A stretch of DNA of 64,000 nucleotides, from the NCBI RefSeq assembly GCF_001481295.1, contig NZ_LOPS01000001.1, forward strand, positions 1 to 64,000, read 5' to 3'. Made by a program: the position numbers and the translations under genes. The DNA comes from Candidatus Methanomethylophilus sp. 1R26. GTDB lineage: Archaea; Thermoplasmatota; Thermoplasmata; Methanomassiliicoccales; Methanomethylophilaceae. Shown piece after piece: positions 18,507 to 27,491 of this stretch; the stretch's first letter is position 1, and every line of letters begins with the position of its first letter. The notes under the pieces were generated by a model. It had not been told where the DNA came from and did not search any database. It saw only the letters and a list, made by a program, of their open reading frames with translations.

Positions 18507-19397
18507 GTGCCAGACAGCGGATGCAACGCCATAGAGGCCCGCGGGATAACAGTCAGGTTCGGGGACTTCACCGCGGTGGACCATATCGACATAACCGTCC
18601 GGCGCGGGGAGATCTTCGGATTTTTGGGACCTAACGGCGCGGGGAAGACGACCACGGTCAAGGTCCTCACGACCATGATGAGGCCCACCGAGGGGGAGCT
18701 GTCCATCGAGGGCGTGAGCACGGCGGAGGACCCGAGGGCGATCCGCTCGGAGATCGGCGTCGTCCAGCAGCACATCGCGCTGGACAAGGATCTCTCGGTC
18801 CGCGAGAACATCGTCTCGAGGGCAGTGCTCCACAAGATGTCCAGGAAGGACATCGGCCCCCGCCTGGAGGAGCTCTCGGACATGATCGGCATGACTCCGT
18901 ACCTCGACAAGAAGATCTCCGACCTATCGGGCGGATGGAAGAGGAAGGCCGCCATCATCGGCGCGCTCATGCATTCCCCGAAGATCCTGTTCCTCGACGA
19001 GCCCACGGCCGGGCTCGACACGCAGTCCCGGCACATGCTCTGGGACATGATCCAGATGCTCAACCGCGCCGGGGTGACGGTGTTCGTGACCACCCATTAC
19101 ATGGACGAGGCCGAGTCCCTGTGCGATCGCGTGAGCATCATCAGGAAAGGGCGCATCATGGAGACCGGGACCCCGAAGGAGCTCTGCGACCGCCTCGGCA
19201 GGTTCACCGTCGAGTACGACGGGGACAGTGGCAGGAGGGAGTACAGGTTCTTCTCCTCCAGAGAGGAGGCCAAGGATTTCTTCGGGGAGCAGGAGAGCAG
19301 GAACCCAGTCATCAGGGGAACGCATCTTGAGGATGTGTTCCTCGAGGACACCGGGAGGGACAACATGAAAGTCATAGAGAAGGCGCTGCGCATATGA
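18507..19397 (+). CDS. ABC-2 type transporter ATPase (second copy)
   Basis: A 296-residue ATPase starting at GTG. Walker A GPNGAGKTTT, signature LSGGWKRKAA, Walker B ILFLDEPTAGLD and an H-loop histidine in TTHYMDEAE are intact. The C-terminus THLEDVFLEDTG resembles that of the ATPase at 9811-10731, and the two are clear paralogues. It lies 33 bases after cbiC on the same strand and overlaps its permease by four bases (ATGA). The position suggests movement of a corrin-related compound, but that is inference. Confidence 0.9.
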   Translation: MPDSGCNAIEARGITVRFGDFTAVDHIDITVRRGEIFGFLGPNGAGKTTTVKVLTTMMRPTEGELSIEGVSTAEDPRAIRSEIGVVQQHIALDKDLSVRENIVSRAVLHKMSRKDIGPRLEELSDMIGMTPYLDKKISDLSGGWKRKAAIIGALMHSPKILFLDEPTAGLDTQSRHMLWDMIQMLNRAGVTVFVTTHYMDEAESLCDRVSIIRKGRIMETGTPKELCDRLGRFTVEYDGDSGRREYRFFSSREEAKDFFGEQESRNPVIRGTHLEDVFLEDTGRDNMKVIEKALRI

Positions 19398-20149
19398 CCC
19401 TGATCGGCGACATATTCCGCGTTGCGCTTCCGGACATGTACTATCTCAGGCGGAACATCCTCGTCCTGCTGGCCACCTCCATAGTCACTCCGCTGCTGTA
19501 CCTGGTGGCGTTCGGGTACGGACTGGGGAACGGCATAACAATGGACGCGGACGGGAAGACCTTCGAGTACATCGCCTACATGGTGCCCGGTGTCGTGGCC
19601 CTTACCACTGTGACCTCGTCGTTCACGACGGTATCGAACAAGCTGATGATCCAGAAGCGGTTCTACGAGAGCTTCGACGAGATGCTCCTCTGCCCCATAA
19701 CCAAGACCTCGCTGGTGCTCGGGAAATCCGTCCTGGGTATCGTGAAGTCCGCGCTCTGCGGGAGCATCATGCTGGTCCTCGGGTCCTGCCTGAGCGGGGA
19801 CATGCACATCACCGCCGGCCTGATAGGCTGCATGCTCCTCTCCTGCATGACGTTCTCGCTCCTCGGCGTCGCCGCCGGGATGATCATCCCGGACCTGCCG
19901 TCGATGAACCTGTTCAACAGCTTCGTCATCCTGCCGATGACCTTCCTGTGCGGCACGATGTTCAGCATCGATTCCCTCCCGGACACCGCCGCGGACATAA
20001 TCTGGTGCCTCCCGCTGACCCACACCTCCGAGTGCCTCAGGGCCTGCGCGCTCGGCCTCGATTTCCCGTGGGTATCGCTGGCAGTCCTGATCGCCTACGC
20101 TGTTGCGTTCTACCTCCTCGGGATGTTCGCCCTCAGGAAGTCGGAATGA
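19394..20149 (+). CDS. ABC-2 type transporter permease (second copy)
   Basis: A membrane subunit of about 251 residues with roughly six helices and the ABC-2 consensus PMTFLCGTMFSIDSLP. Sequence and order match the permease at 9048-9839, including NIL near the first helix and SSF before the FYESFDEMLLCP motif. It begins inside the ATPase stop codon and ends the cbi operon. Confidence 0.88.
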   Translation: MTLIGDIFRVALPDMYYLRRNILVLLATSIVTPLLYLVAFGYGLGNGITMDADGKTFEYIAYMVPGVVALTTVTSSFTTVSNKLMIQKRFYESFDEMLLCPITKTSLVLGKSVLGIVKSALCGSIMLVLGSCLSGDMHITAGLIGCMLLSCMTFSLLGVAAGMIIPDLPSMNLFNSFVILPMTFLCGTMFSIDSLPDTAADIIWCLPLTHTSECLRACALGLDFPWVSLAVLIAYAVAFYLLGMFALRKSE

Positions 20150-20237
20150 TACGGCCCGGGCCCTTCGGGAACGGCATGCCGATATACGGACGCGCCCATA
20201 CTGCAGACGGGGATCCGCTGATCGCCGGTGAACAGGC

Positions 20238-20649
20238 ATGAACAGGATGAGAGCAGACGATGACGTGATGTCCGATGCCGTCAGGCTGCAGAAGGTGAAC
20301 GAGGTCCTGGACAGGCTGAAGGCCCTCTCCGTGGACCATGTGCTGCTCATCGAGGGCCTGAAGGACAGGCGCGCCCTCACGCCGTGGGCATATACGGGGA
20401 TATGTTCCAGATACAGTCGTCGGGAGGCCCGGCCGCCGCCGCGCAGTACGTGCAGGAGCATGGAGGGAAAGCCGTCATCCTGACTGACTGGGACAGGCGC
20501 GGAGGCTCGCTGGCGTCCGGTCTCAGGGATCTGCTGGGGCCGGATGCGGACACGGACATCCGCGCGGACCTGGCAGCCCTCTCCCGCCATTACATAAAGG
20601 ACGTGGAGTCTTTGGACTCCTTCATCGAGCGTCTTTCGGCCTCAGATGA
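20238..20649 (+). CDS. TOPRIM-domain protein (UPF0292-like, frameshifted)
   Basis: A small TOPRIM protein of about 135 residues, related to the toprim domain of DnaG/RNase M5. The start VNEVLDRLKALSVDHVLLIEGLKDRRAL holds the conserved glutamate. After a one-base shift near 20380 the other frame continues GIYGDMFQIQSSGG and then ILTDWDRRGG, the DxDxxG-like metal motif. It ends near DSFIERLS; the exact stop is unclear because no in-frame stop appears before the opposing gene. A role in nucleic acid cleavage or repair is inferred from the fold only. Confidence 0.7.
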
Positions 20650-20659
20650 GCGACGGAGC

Positions 20660-21491
20660 TCAGTCTGCCTTCTTCCTCCGCCTCATCTTCAGGTCTGGGA
20701 CGGGGAGCCCCAGCTCCGAGAGCCTGACGGCGCGTCCGCGTTGCCTTTGGAGGCGGCCTCGGAGTACAGCTTGACCGCCGTTTCCCGGTCCGTCTCCTCG
20801 ATCATGCGGGCATACCTGGCCTGGGCCTTGGTGTACCCGGCCTTGGCCGAAGCCTCCAGGTACGCCGTGCCCTTCTTCTTATCCTTGGCCTCGGTGTCCA
20901 GGAATATCTCCGCCAGGCGGTACAGCGCCCTGGGGCTGCCGGACCTCTCCAGCCAGACGGCGGCGAGCTTCAGGTTCCTGTCCGTTCCCTTGCCGAGCAT
21001 GTAGAACTCGCCCAGGTTGGTCATCCCGCGCTTGTTCCCGGCCTGCGCGGACCTCACGTACCAGGCGAAGGCCGCGGTGCGGTCCTGAATGACGCCGTTC
21101 CCGTAGTCGTACATCACCCCGATGTTGCACATGGCCCGGGCGTTCCCCATCTCTCCGGCGGCGATGTACAGCTTGGCCGCTTCGGCCTTGTCCTTGGCGA
21201 CGTTCAGCCCGATCGCGTAACAGTAGGCTAAGTTGCGGGTACCGGAAGCATCGCCCAGGCGCGATGCCTCCCTGAAGAGCTCTACCGACCTCGATCTCTG
21301 TTCGGAGCCGCCGTCTGAGAAAACGTCCCCCAGCAGGACCATGGATGCAGGGTCCCGGCGGAGATGTTGGCCTCGAGAAGGGCCACAATCTCAGGGTCCC
21401 CGGGGGATGATGAGGAAAGTTCGAGAGCTTTGGAGAAACGGCCGCGGATCAGCGGGTCGCCAGATCCGGACTGCAGGGGAATGTCTAGCAT
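20660..21491 (-). CDS. Sel1/TPR-like repeat protein (frameshifted)
   Basis: About 275 residues built mainly of Sel1-like repeats of roughly 36 residues (GTRNLAYCYAIGLNVAKDKAEA and RAMCNIGVMYDYGNGV are two examples), giving a superhelical protein-binding scaffold. The N-terminal 45 residues from ATG 21491 join the repeats after a shift near 21355. A second shift near 20730 restores a C-terminus ending in a basic tail (RRRKKAD) at 20660. No signal peptide is seen, so it is probably cytosolic. Its partner is unknown. It follows RNase HI by 40 bases on the same strand. Confidence 0.7.
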
Positions 21492-21530
21492 AATTTCTGC
21501 TATGCTGTCCGATAAGATAATCGGAACCCA

Positions 21531-21944
21531 TTATTGGATTCGATGCCTGTCCATCTCGGCGTTCAGGAGGGCGTCCGCGCGGGGGATCATGCGCTCGGAG
21601 CGGCGGACGTTGGTGAACGTGTGGTGCGGGATGAGCGAGACCAGGTTCTGCGCATCGTCGTGAAGCGCCTTCATATCGGGGGATTTGACGGCGTACTGCC
21701 CGGTCATCTGGCGGATCACCAGCTGGGAATCCATAACGAACTCGACATCGTCGAACCCGAGCTCAAGGCATTTGGAGATCCCGGCGATGAGCCCGCGGTA
21801 TTCGGCATAGTTGTTGGTGTGCACGCCCAGAAATTCTGCGTGCTCATGCACGACCTTCCCGTCGACGGTGATGACGATGGCATAGGCGGATTTGCCGGGG
21901 TTGCCGCGGGAACCGCCGTCGGAATAGGAGCAGACCTTCGGCAT
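21531..21944 (-). CDS. rnhA: Ribonuclease HI-like protein
   Basis: A 137-residue RNase H fold. The first strand [16 protein letters not shown] has the catalytic Asp; Glu in [12 protein letters not shown] and Asp in [14 protein letters not shown] complete the usual acidic triad. It cuts RNA in RNA/DNA hybrids. At this length it matches the archaeal/actinobacterial RNase HI-like group. The ATG at 21944 lies just past the end of PanD, so the two are probably cotranscribed. Confidence 0.88.
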   Translation of the reverse strand: MPKVCSYSDGGSRGNPGKSAYAIVITVDGKVVHEHAEFLGVHTNNYAEYRGLIAGISKCLELGFDDVEFVMDSQLVIRQMTGQYAVKSPDMKALHDDAQNLVSLIPHHTFTNVRRSERMIPRADALLNAEMDRHRIQ

Positions 21945-21946
21945 CG

Positions 21947-22291
21947 GTAATTCAGCTCTTTAGCGACCCTGTTGTGCGAGTCGACGAGGATGACCTTGGC
22001 GGAGATCGGGGCATCGGTGAGCTCGTATCCCATGATGATGACCTTGTCGCCGACGGAGGCCAGCCTGGCCGCCGCGCCGTTGAGGGCGATGATGCCGGAA
22101 CCCCTCTCCCCCGGGAGGATGTAGGTCTCGAAGCGGGCGCCCGTCTCGATGACGGCGACGGTGACCTTCTCTCCGACAAGCATGCCGCTGCGGTCGATGA
22201 GGTCGGCGTCGATGGTGATGCTCCCCTCGTAATCGAGCCTGGCCTCCGTGACGGTGGCCCTATGGATCTTGCTCCTGAGCATCCAACGCAT
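21947..22291 (-). CDS. panD: Aspartate 1-decarboxylase, pyruvoyl type
   Basis: Makes beta-alanine for coenzyme A. The protein cleaves itself between Gly and Ser in DYEGSITID, leaving a pyruvoyl group. [27 protein letters not shown] and [20 protein letters not shown] are diagnostic. The domain ends at about KELN near 21947, the expected length of 115. As sequenced, however, the frame has no stop there and would run on through the RNase HI gene to 21716. A lost base turning TTAA into TTA is the simple explanation. Many archaea use an unrelated PLP enzyme for this step, so this bacterial-type gene is notable. Confidence 0.85.
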
Positions 22292-22597
22292 GGATGTACC
22301 ATTCCTGTCCTTTCTTTAAAGTTTCCTGTTCATGTCCGTATCGGTACATTAGTAACACGAATGAAATATTATTTATACACAATATGCTGATAACATTCTC
22401 ACGAAGAAACGTATTACCTGAGACCGTCAGGCATTCGGGCCCCTGTGCCGCCTCCTTTCAGGGGCCCGTTCCCGGTTTCTGAACGCTTCTGTTTTGGAAT
22501 CATTCAATTAATAATCATTCATTTATGAATACATATTTTGTGCATAATTAGTTCCTATAAAGTAATATTTATATCAGGTTCCGTATGTAATCCCCCG
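22292..22597. other. AT-rich divergent intergenic region
   Basis: This stretch separates panD (minus) from a binding protein gene (plus). It holds a TATA-like ATTTATATC at 22567-22575, about 25-30 bases before the ATG at 22598, which implies a nearly leaderless message. It also holds a strong hairpin at 22436-22468. No copy of the TTGGAT operator is present, unlike the two other binding-protein promoters downstream. Confidence 0.5.
22436..22468. other. Strong 10-bp hairpin in intergenic DNA
   Basis: CGGGCCCCTG pairs perfectly with CAGGGGCCCG around a 13-base loop. A flanking GAGACCG (22421) can also pair with CGGTTTC just downstream, extending the structure. It may be a terminator or part of a leader RNA. 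Confidence 0.4.
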
Positions 22598-23743
22598 ATG
22601 AACAGCAAAATCCTGGTCATGGTCCTGGCCGCCGTCCTCGCCGTTCCGGCGTTCGCCCTGACGGAGTCAGACGGTTCTTCGGCGGAGTCCTCGGACGGGA
22701 CAGACAGTTCCGGTTTCGAGATAACTTACACCCTTTCGGGCACCGAATACACGGTATCGTACGACGGGCCGGACGATAATGCCGTCATATTCGGATATGC
22801 CATCGGCAAGACCGTGGACCAGGCGGGGATGCACTCTAAGGTCTATGCCGCTGACAAATATGCCAACAATGCATTCTCCGAGGACGGGAACGACAAGGTC
22901 GCGGAGCTCCCGACCCTGTACAGCTCGGGAAACATCGATCAGATATACGCGACCCTGGTGCAGGCAGCCGATGATGGATATCTGGACAAGGAGAACACGA
23001 CGGTCATCCTGACCACGTACGTCGCCAATTCCCAGAGTCTCAGGGACAAGCTCGCAGATGCGGGCTTCACACACGTTCTGTTCTACGGCAGCATCGAGAC
23101 CTATGGCCAGGTGGTCTCATGCGTGTCCGACATCGAGAAGGCGCTCGGTTCATCCAACGGTCTTGCAGACGCGATGACCCAGACGGAAGAAGACGTGACC
23201 GCCGCCCTGAGCGGTGCCGAAGAGAAGGATTTCATCTATCTCTGGTACAGCAGCACCAACGGCTGGGGCGCGAAGCAGTCCGGCCTCGCCGTCACCCTGG
23301 GCGAGACCGCGGCCGGGAACAACGCCGGATACACCTCTGATTCTACTTCAGGCACCTACTACAACGAGAACTTCATCATCCAGTGCCTGTCGTCGCATCC
23401 CGACTGCGTGATCGTCCTCGACAGCGGCTATGTCCGCAATTACGGAGGTTCTGCGGAGAAGTTCGTGGACGAGTTCATGGGCGGTTCGATCGGGGATCAC
23501 ACCCTCTTCGTCTGCGAGCAGGAGTGGAACAACTATGACCCGCAGTTCGCAGACGGCCTGAAGGCGTTCGCCGCCGCGCTCCACCCGGACCTCTACTCTG
23601 AGAGCGATGTGAAGGTCTACAGCAGCTCGGATTTCGAAGACGGCAGCAGCGGCAGCGGGATCGGCGCTGCAGTCTACGCCGGCGCCGCTGCCGCCGCCAT
23701 AGTCCTGGTGGGGGCCGTACTCTGGCTCCGCTCCAGGCACTGA
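22598..23743 (+). CDS. FecB-like substrate-binding protein with C-terminal membrane anchor
   Basis: About 381 residues. An N-terminal signal segment (LVMVLAAVLAVPAFA) is followed by an acidic linker and a binding domain that is divergent from FecB/BtuF (VIFGYAIGKTVDQ, DCVIVLDSGYVRN). The C-terminus ends in a helix (AAVYAGAAAAAIVLVGAVLW) plus a basic tail, so it is anchored at the C-terminus, unlike the N-terminal anchors of the other binding proteins here. The ATG at 22598 lies at the predicted transcription start. It leads a complete FecB-FecD-FecE set. Confidence 0.72.
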   Translation: MNSKILVMVLAAVLAVPAFALTESDGSSAESSDGTDSSGFEITYTLSGTEYTVSYDGPDDNAVIFGYAIGKTVDQAGMHSKVYAADKYANNAFSEDGNDKVAELPTLYSSGNIDQIYATLVQAADDGYLDKENTTVILTTYVANSQSLRDKLADAGFTHVLFYGSIETYGQVVSCVSDIEKALGSSNGLADAMTQTEEDVTAALSGAEEKDFIYLWYSSTNGWGAKQSGLAVTLGETAAGNNAGYTSDSTSGTYYNENFIIQCLSSHPDCVIVLDSGYVRNYGGSAEKFVDEFMGGSIGDHTLFVCEQEWNNYDPQFADGLKAFAAALHPDLYSESDVKVYSSSDFEDGSSGSGIGAAVYAGAAAAAIVLVGAVLWLRSRH

Positions 23744-23752
23744 GGCATCCCC

Positions 23753-24771
23753 TTGGCCGAGGAATGGGGAAGGCGCACCAAGGCGCTGGCATGCGCCGCC
23801 GTCCTGGCGGCCCTGCTGGTGCTGGCGGTGTTCCTGGACCTGTCGTATGCTCCGGACCCGATACCCTTCAGGAGGGTATGGGACGTCATCTGCGGGAACG
23901 GGACCTGGGCCGACAGCTTAATCGTCCCGATGAACGCCGAGCGCGTATGCATCGGAGCGGTGGTGGGCTCCGGCCTCGCGGTCGCAGGCGCGGCAATGCA
24001 GGCCATGTTCCGCAACCCGATGGCCTCGCCGTACATACTGGGTCTTTCCTCCGGGGCCTCCCTGGGGGCCGCTTTGGGCATACTCTTCGCGGTACCGTTC
24101 ATCCCTGCGGTCGTCAGCACCCCCGTCCTCGCCTTCGTTTTCTGCCTCCTGACCATGTTCCTGGTCTACGGGGTATCCAGGATCGGCGGGGTCACCCATA
24201 CGGAGACGCTGATCCTGACCGGGATCGCCGTCTCCTCCCTGATGTCAGCCGTCGTCTCGTTCCTCACGTTCATATCGGGCGACAAGATGGAGGACATCGT
24301 GTTCTGGACCATGGGCAGCCTGTCCCGCGCGGACTTCGGCGAGACCGCGGCGGTCGCTATCCCCGCGGCCGCGGGATGATCGTCATCTACTCCTACGCCA
24401 AGGACCTCAATGCCATGATGATCGGCGACTCCCACGCCATGGACCTGGGGATAGATGTGGCGAAGACCAGGCTGATCGTGCTGGTCGCCTCCACGCTCGT
24501 CACCGCTTCCGCAGTCGCCTTCGCCGGCTCCATCGGCTTCGTCGGGCTCATAATCCCGCATATCTTCCGCATCCTCCTGGGCCCGGACAACAGGATCCTC
24601 ATCCCCATAAGCGCCCTCGGAGGCGCAGCGTTCCTGATCTTCTGCGATTGGCTGGCCCACGTCATCGCCGAGCAGTACGGGGTGCTGCCCATAGGCATAC
24701 TCACCGCGCTGGTGGGCGCCCCGTACTTCATCTACCTGCTGAGGGTCAGGAGGAACGAGGTGGGATGGTGA
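23753..24771 (+). CDS. FecCD-type ABC importer permease (one frameshift as sequenced)
   Basis: A permease of about 340 residues starting at TTG 23753. AVAGAAMQAMFRNPMASPYILGLSS and GSIGFVGLIIPHIFRILLG are the FecCD signatures, and it ends LPIGILTALVGAPYFIYLL. The frame shifts near 24375 in the run CCCGCGGCCGCGGG, after the sixth helix; both halves align without loss. It overlaps the following ATPase by seven bases. Likely transports an iron chelate, haem or corrinoid with its neighbours. Confidence 0.83.
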
Positions 24772-25559
24772 GGGACCTGTGCGCCGAGGGGCTGCATTTC
24801 AGGTACCGCGAGAAGCCCGTCCTGGACGGAGCGGACCTGGATATTCGCGAAGGAGAGGTGTTCGGGATCCTGGGGCCGAACGGGTGCGGGAAGACCACTC
24901 TCCTGAAGAACCTGAACAGGAACCTATCGCCTGAATCCGGGAGGGTGCTGATCGGGGACGACGACATCGCCGATATGGCCAAGAAGGACATAGCCAGGGA
25001 GATCGCCGCCGTGCCGCAGGGGAACGAGATCAGGTTCTCATTCACTGTCAGGGACATCGTGGCCATGGGGAGGATGCCGTTCCAGAGGCAGTTCGAGGGG
25101 GAGAGCAGCTCGGACGGGGAGATCATCGATCAGGCGATGCGCGATGTCGGCATCTGGAACATGCGCAGCAGGCATATCAACGAGATGAGCGGGGGAGAAC
25201 GGCAGAGGGTCATCATCGCCCGCGCGCTGGCACAGACCCCGAGGTACCTCCTCATGGACGAGCCCACGAACCACCTGGACATCAACATGCAGTTCGAGGT
25301 CCTCGATCTGGTGCACAGGCTGTCGAGGGAGAAGGGCCTGACCGTGGTGATCGTGTCCCACGACCTGCCGATGGCCGCCCGCTACTGCGACAGGGCCGCG
25401 CTCATCGCAGACCACAGAGTAATGTGCTGCGGGACCCCGGAGGAAGTGCTGACGCCGGAGAACATGAGGCTGGTGTTCGGCATCGATGCGGAGCTCACGA
25501 AGGACAGCAAGACCGGGATGAACAGCGTCATCCTGCACGGATCGGTCCGCAGAAACTGA
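24765..25559 (+). CDS. FecE-type ABC importer ATPase
   Basis: A 264-residue ATPase with Walker A GPNGCGKTTLL, Q-loop in IAAVPQGNEIRF, signature MSGGERQRVIIARAL, Walker B YLLMDEPTNHLD and the H-loop in VIVSHDLPMAA. The ATG at 24765 overlaps the permease stop (ATGGTGA). It completes the only whole FecBDE set between 22 and 34 kb, so it is a candidate to serve the two ATPase-less sets downstream as well. Confidence 0.9.
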   Translation: MVRDLCAEGLHFRYREKPVLDGADLDIREGEVFGILGPNGCGKTTLLKNLNRNLSPESGRVLIGDDDIADMAKKDIAREIAAVPQGNEIRFSFTVRDIVAMGRMPFQRQFEGESSSDGEIIDQAMRDVGIWNMRSRHINEMSGGERQRVIIARALAQTPRYLLMDEPTNHLDINMQFEVLDLVHRLSREKGLTVVIVSHDLPMAARYCDRAALIADHRVMCCGTPEEVLTPENMRLVFGIDAELTKDSKTGMNSVILHGSVRRN

Positions 25560-25652
25560 TGCCGCGGCCGTTCGGATGCGGCAGAGGCCGATGCGCATCA
25601 AGCGATTGGATGAATGAGAGTGCTCAGAGGAGAGCATAGTGGAGAAAATTGG

Positions 25653-25725
25653 CGTCCCGGATGGAATTCGAATCCATGTCGGGGCCTCGACAGGGCCCCA
25701 TGATAGGCCACTACACTACCGGGAC
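25653..25725 (-). tRNA. tRNA-Asp (GTC)
   Basis: On the minus strand a cloverleaf of 73 bases is visible. The acceptor stem is GTCCCGG/CCGGGAC, the anticodon stem GGGCC/GGCCC encloses CTGTCGA (anticodon GTC), and the T-loop is GGATTCGAATTCC. The discriminator base is G, as usual for Asp. No intron and no encoded CCA. Confidence 0.95.
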
Positions 25726-26035
25726 GGCTGAAATGACCTATTGATATGTGCTATTTAATGGTTGCTGAATCGGAGGGTCTCGGTACAGGGGGATCAGCTG
25801 GCCTGCAGATTCCGAAGGGCTGATGCTGGCAGACGATGCGGATCTTCCAATTCCATTCAGAGCCGAATTCTGCCGGGGAATGCTGCGATATGCAGGCCTT
25901 CCGGGATGTTTGTTCCCTGAGCGATGGCTGCGCAGTTCTCTGTTCAGAATGCAGAATATGGACAGGCCAGTATCATCGTGATGGCAGACGTGCCGCCTTT
26001 GCGACGTGCTTCTGCACCAGCGATTTCCGATTACG
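25726..26035. other. Intergenic stretch upstream of a dockerin-type binding protein
   Basis: I see no gene or strong structure in these 310 bases beyond the A+T-rich tRNA promoter region near 25740. The regulatory elements of the next operon begin at 26036. Confidence 0.4.
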
Positions 26036-26085
26036 TTGGATTAATAATCCAAATGCATTAAATAAGGATTGGATATAGCATCCAA
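26036..26085 (+). promoter_or_regulatory. Tandem operators flanking a TATA box
   Basis: Two copies of the motif, TTGGATTAATAATCCAA (26036-26052) and TTGGATATAGCATCCAA (26069-26085), are 33 bases apart. Between them lies ATTAAATAAGG, a likely TATA box. The second copy would cover the transcription start region; the gene starts at 26105. Bound together they could fully block the promoter. Confidence 0.75.
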
Positions 26086-26104
26086 CACTTCATTGGTGAT
26101 ATGA

Positions 26105-27466
26105 ATGAATACCAAATTGATCGCGGTCGCGGTCGTGGCCATTGTAGTGGTCGCTGCGGTGGCAGTCGTGATAGTCGCCAGCGGCAACGACGATGACGAT
26201 GGCGTAGAGATTACCGCTCAACTCAGAGTCTTCGGAAATGCTGACGGCGATTATGATATCGACAATGATGACCTGGAGATCATCCAGGACATCGCTGACG
26301 GAAAGACATCTTGGGATGCCAGCGCGAATCCGCTCGCCGATGCGGACTGCAGCGGTTCCGTTGATTCGGCGGATGTCGAGCTTGTTCAGAAGATCATTAA
26401 CGGCGAATCCTGCACGATACACAATTACAACACCTGCAGCACCGGGGATTACATCGTTGAAACTGCATGGCCGTGCACTTCAGCGCTTGCAACCGGGTCT
26501 TCCAACATGCTCTGGCTCATGACCATGGCAGGGATGGACGATAAGGTACATGGAATTTCTTACAGTTCGAGCAGTCCCCCGGATTCAACCCTCTTTCCGG
26601 CGTTCTCCAAGATGACCTCGATCGGGAGCAGTAGCACCACCATGCCCTATGAGAGTGCATCCAATTACATCACAGATTACAATGTCGACGTCATCATCGT
26701 CGAGCGTACCGCATCGACTGTCAACAAGACCACTGTCGAGCCCGTTTACGAAGATGCCGGCGTCGATGTAGTGAGGGTCAATCCTTCCTGCGTCGAGGCG
26801 GATGATTTCCTCACTGAGCTCTTCATGCTCGGTTTCCTTTTCCAGACGATGGATAAATGCGTCGACATCGCCGAGTGGTGGATCCAGATGCAGGAATACG
26901 TTGACAGCGAGCTCTCTTCCGTGGAAGCTGTCAAGGCCATAGCCTGCAATGGGACCTACGACTCTGCGAAAGACAGGATCTGGATCTCTGCCGGAAACTC
27001 CGATTACAAGGACCTTCTGGTCCATGCAGGGGCCACATATGCCTTCGGGGACAGCGTCCCGGCCGGAACATATTCCAGCGGATGCTACTTCTCCTCCACC
27101 GATACCTGGCTTTACAACTATGATATTGACTACATAATCAACATCAAGACCAACGACTGGTACAGCGGTACGGTGGATATCGTATCGAAGTACGAGTCAT
27201 GCGTCGGTATCTTCAATCAGACCGAAGCGTACCAGGCCCAGCACGCAACTGTCATCGTCGGAGATGCACCGATACCGATCAGACTGGCGTATGCCGCCGC
27301 GACCATGTATCCGGAAGTATTCAGCGAGGAATGGGCTGACGAGCTCAATCAGGAGTTCTTCGAGAAGTTCACAGACCTGTCCATCGACTTCACGAACCTC
27401 TTCTTCACCATAACCTATGCGGATTACGTTGCGGCCGGCGGAACAGCATATCTGATTGCCTCGTGA
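26105..27466 (+). CDS. FecB-type substrate-binding protein with dockerin-like domain (set B)
   Basis: A surface protein of 453 residues. Residues 4-24 form a membrane anchor followed by NDDDDG. Residues 38-100 hold two calcium-loop repeats of dockerin type I form (GNADGDYDIDNDDLEIIQDI and ADCSGSVDSADVELVQKI). The rest is a FecB-like binding fold (VDVIIVERT, VEADDFLTELFMLG, AYAAATMYPEVF). Dockerins normally bind cohesins or just calcium, so this fusion is unusual for an importer receptor. The ATG at 26105 is near the predicted transcription start. It leads an operon with two permeases and no ATPase. Confidence 0.8.
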   Translation: MNTKLIAVAVVAIVVVAAVAVVIVASGNDDDDGVEITAQLRVFGNADGDYDIDNDDLEIIQDIADGKTSWDASANPLADADCSGSVDSADVELVQKIINGESCTIHNYNTCSTGDYIVETAWPCTSALATGSSNMLWLMTMAGMDDKVHGISYSSSSPPDSTLFPAFSKMTSIGSSSTTMPYESASNYITDYNVDVIIVERTASTVNKTTVEPVYEDAGVDVVRVNPSCVEADDFLTELFMLGFLFQTMDKCVDIAEWWIQMQEYVDSELSSVEAVKAIACNGTYDSAKDRIWISAGNSDYKDLLVHAGATYAFGDSVPAGTYSSGCYFSSTDTWLYNYDIDYIINIKTNDWYSGTVDIVSKYESCVGIFNQTEAYQAQHATVIVGDAPIPIRLAYAAATMYPEVFSEEWADELNQEFFEKFTDLSIDFTNLFFTITYADYVAAGGTAYLIAS

Positions 27467-27491
27467 ACTCCGGAGTAAAGCAGGTGGCGGA

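Noticed and set aside
21535-21551. TTGGATTCGATGCCTGT as another operator copy
   Set aside because: Only one half-site matches and it lies within RNase HI coding sequence, away from a promoter.
21716-21946. PanD extending through the RNase HI gene
   Set aside because: The extension is the out-of-frame shadow of RNase HI; PanD homology ends near 21947.
25606-25622. TTGGATGAATGAGAGTG as an operator
   Set aside because: No right half-site and no promoter follows on either strand; it lies just past a tRNA 3' end.
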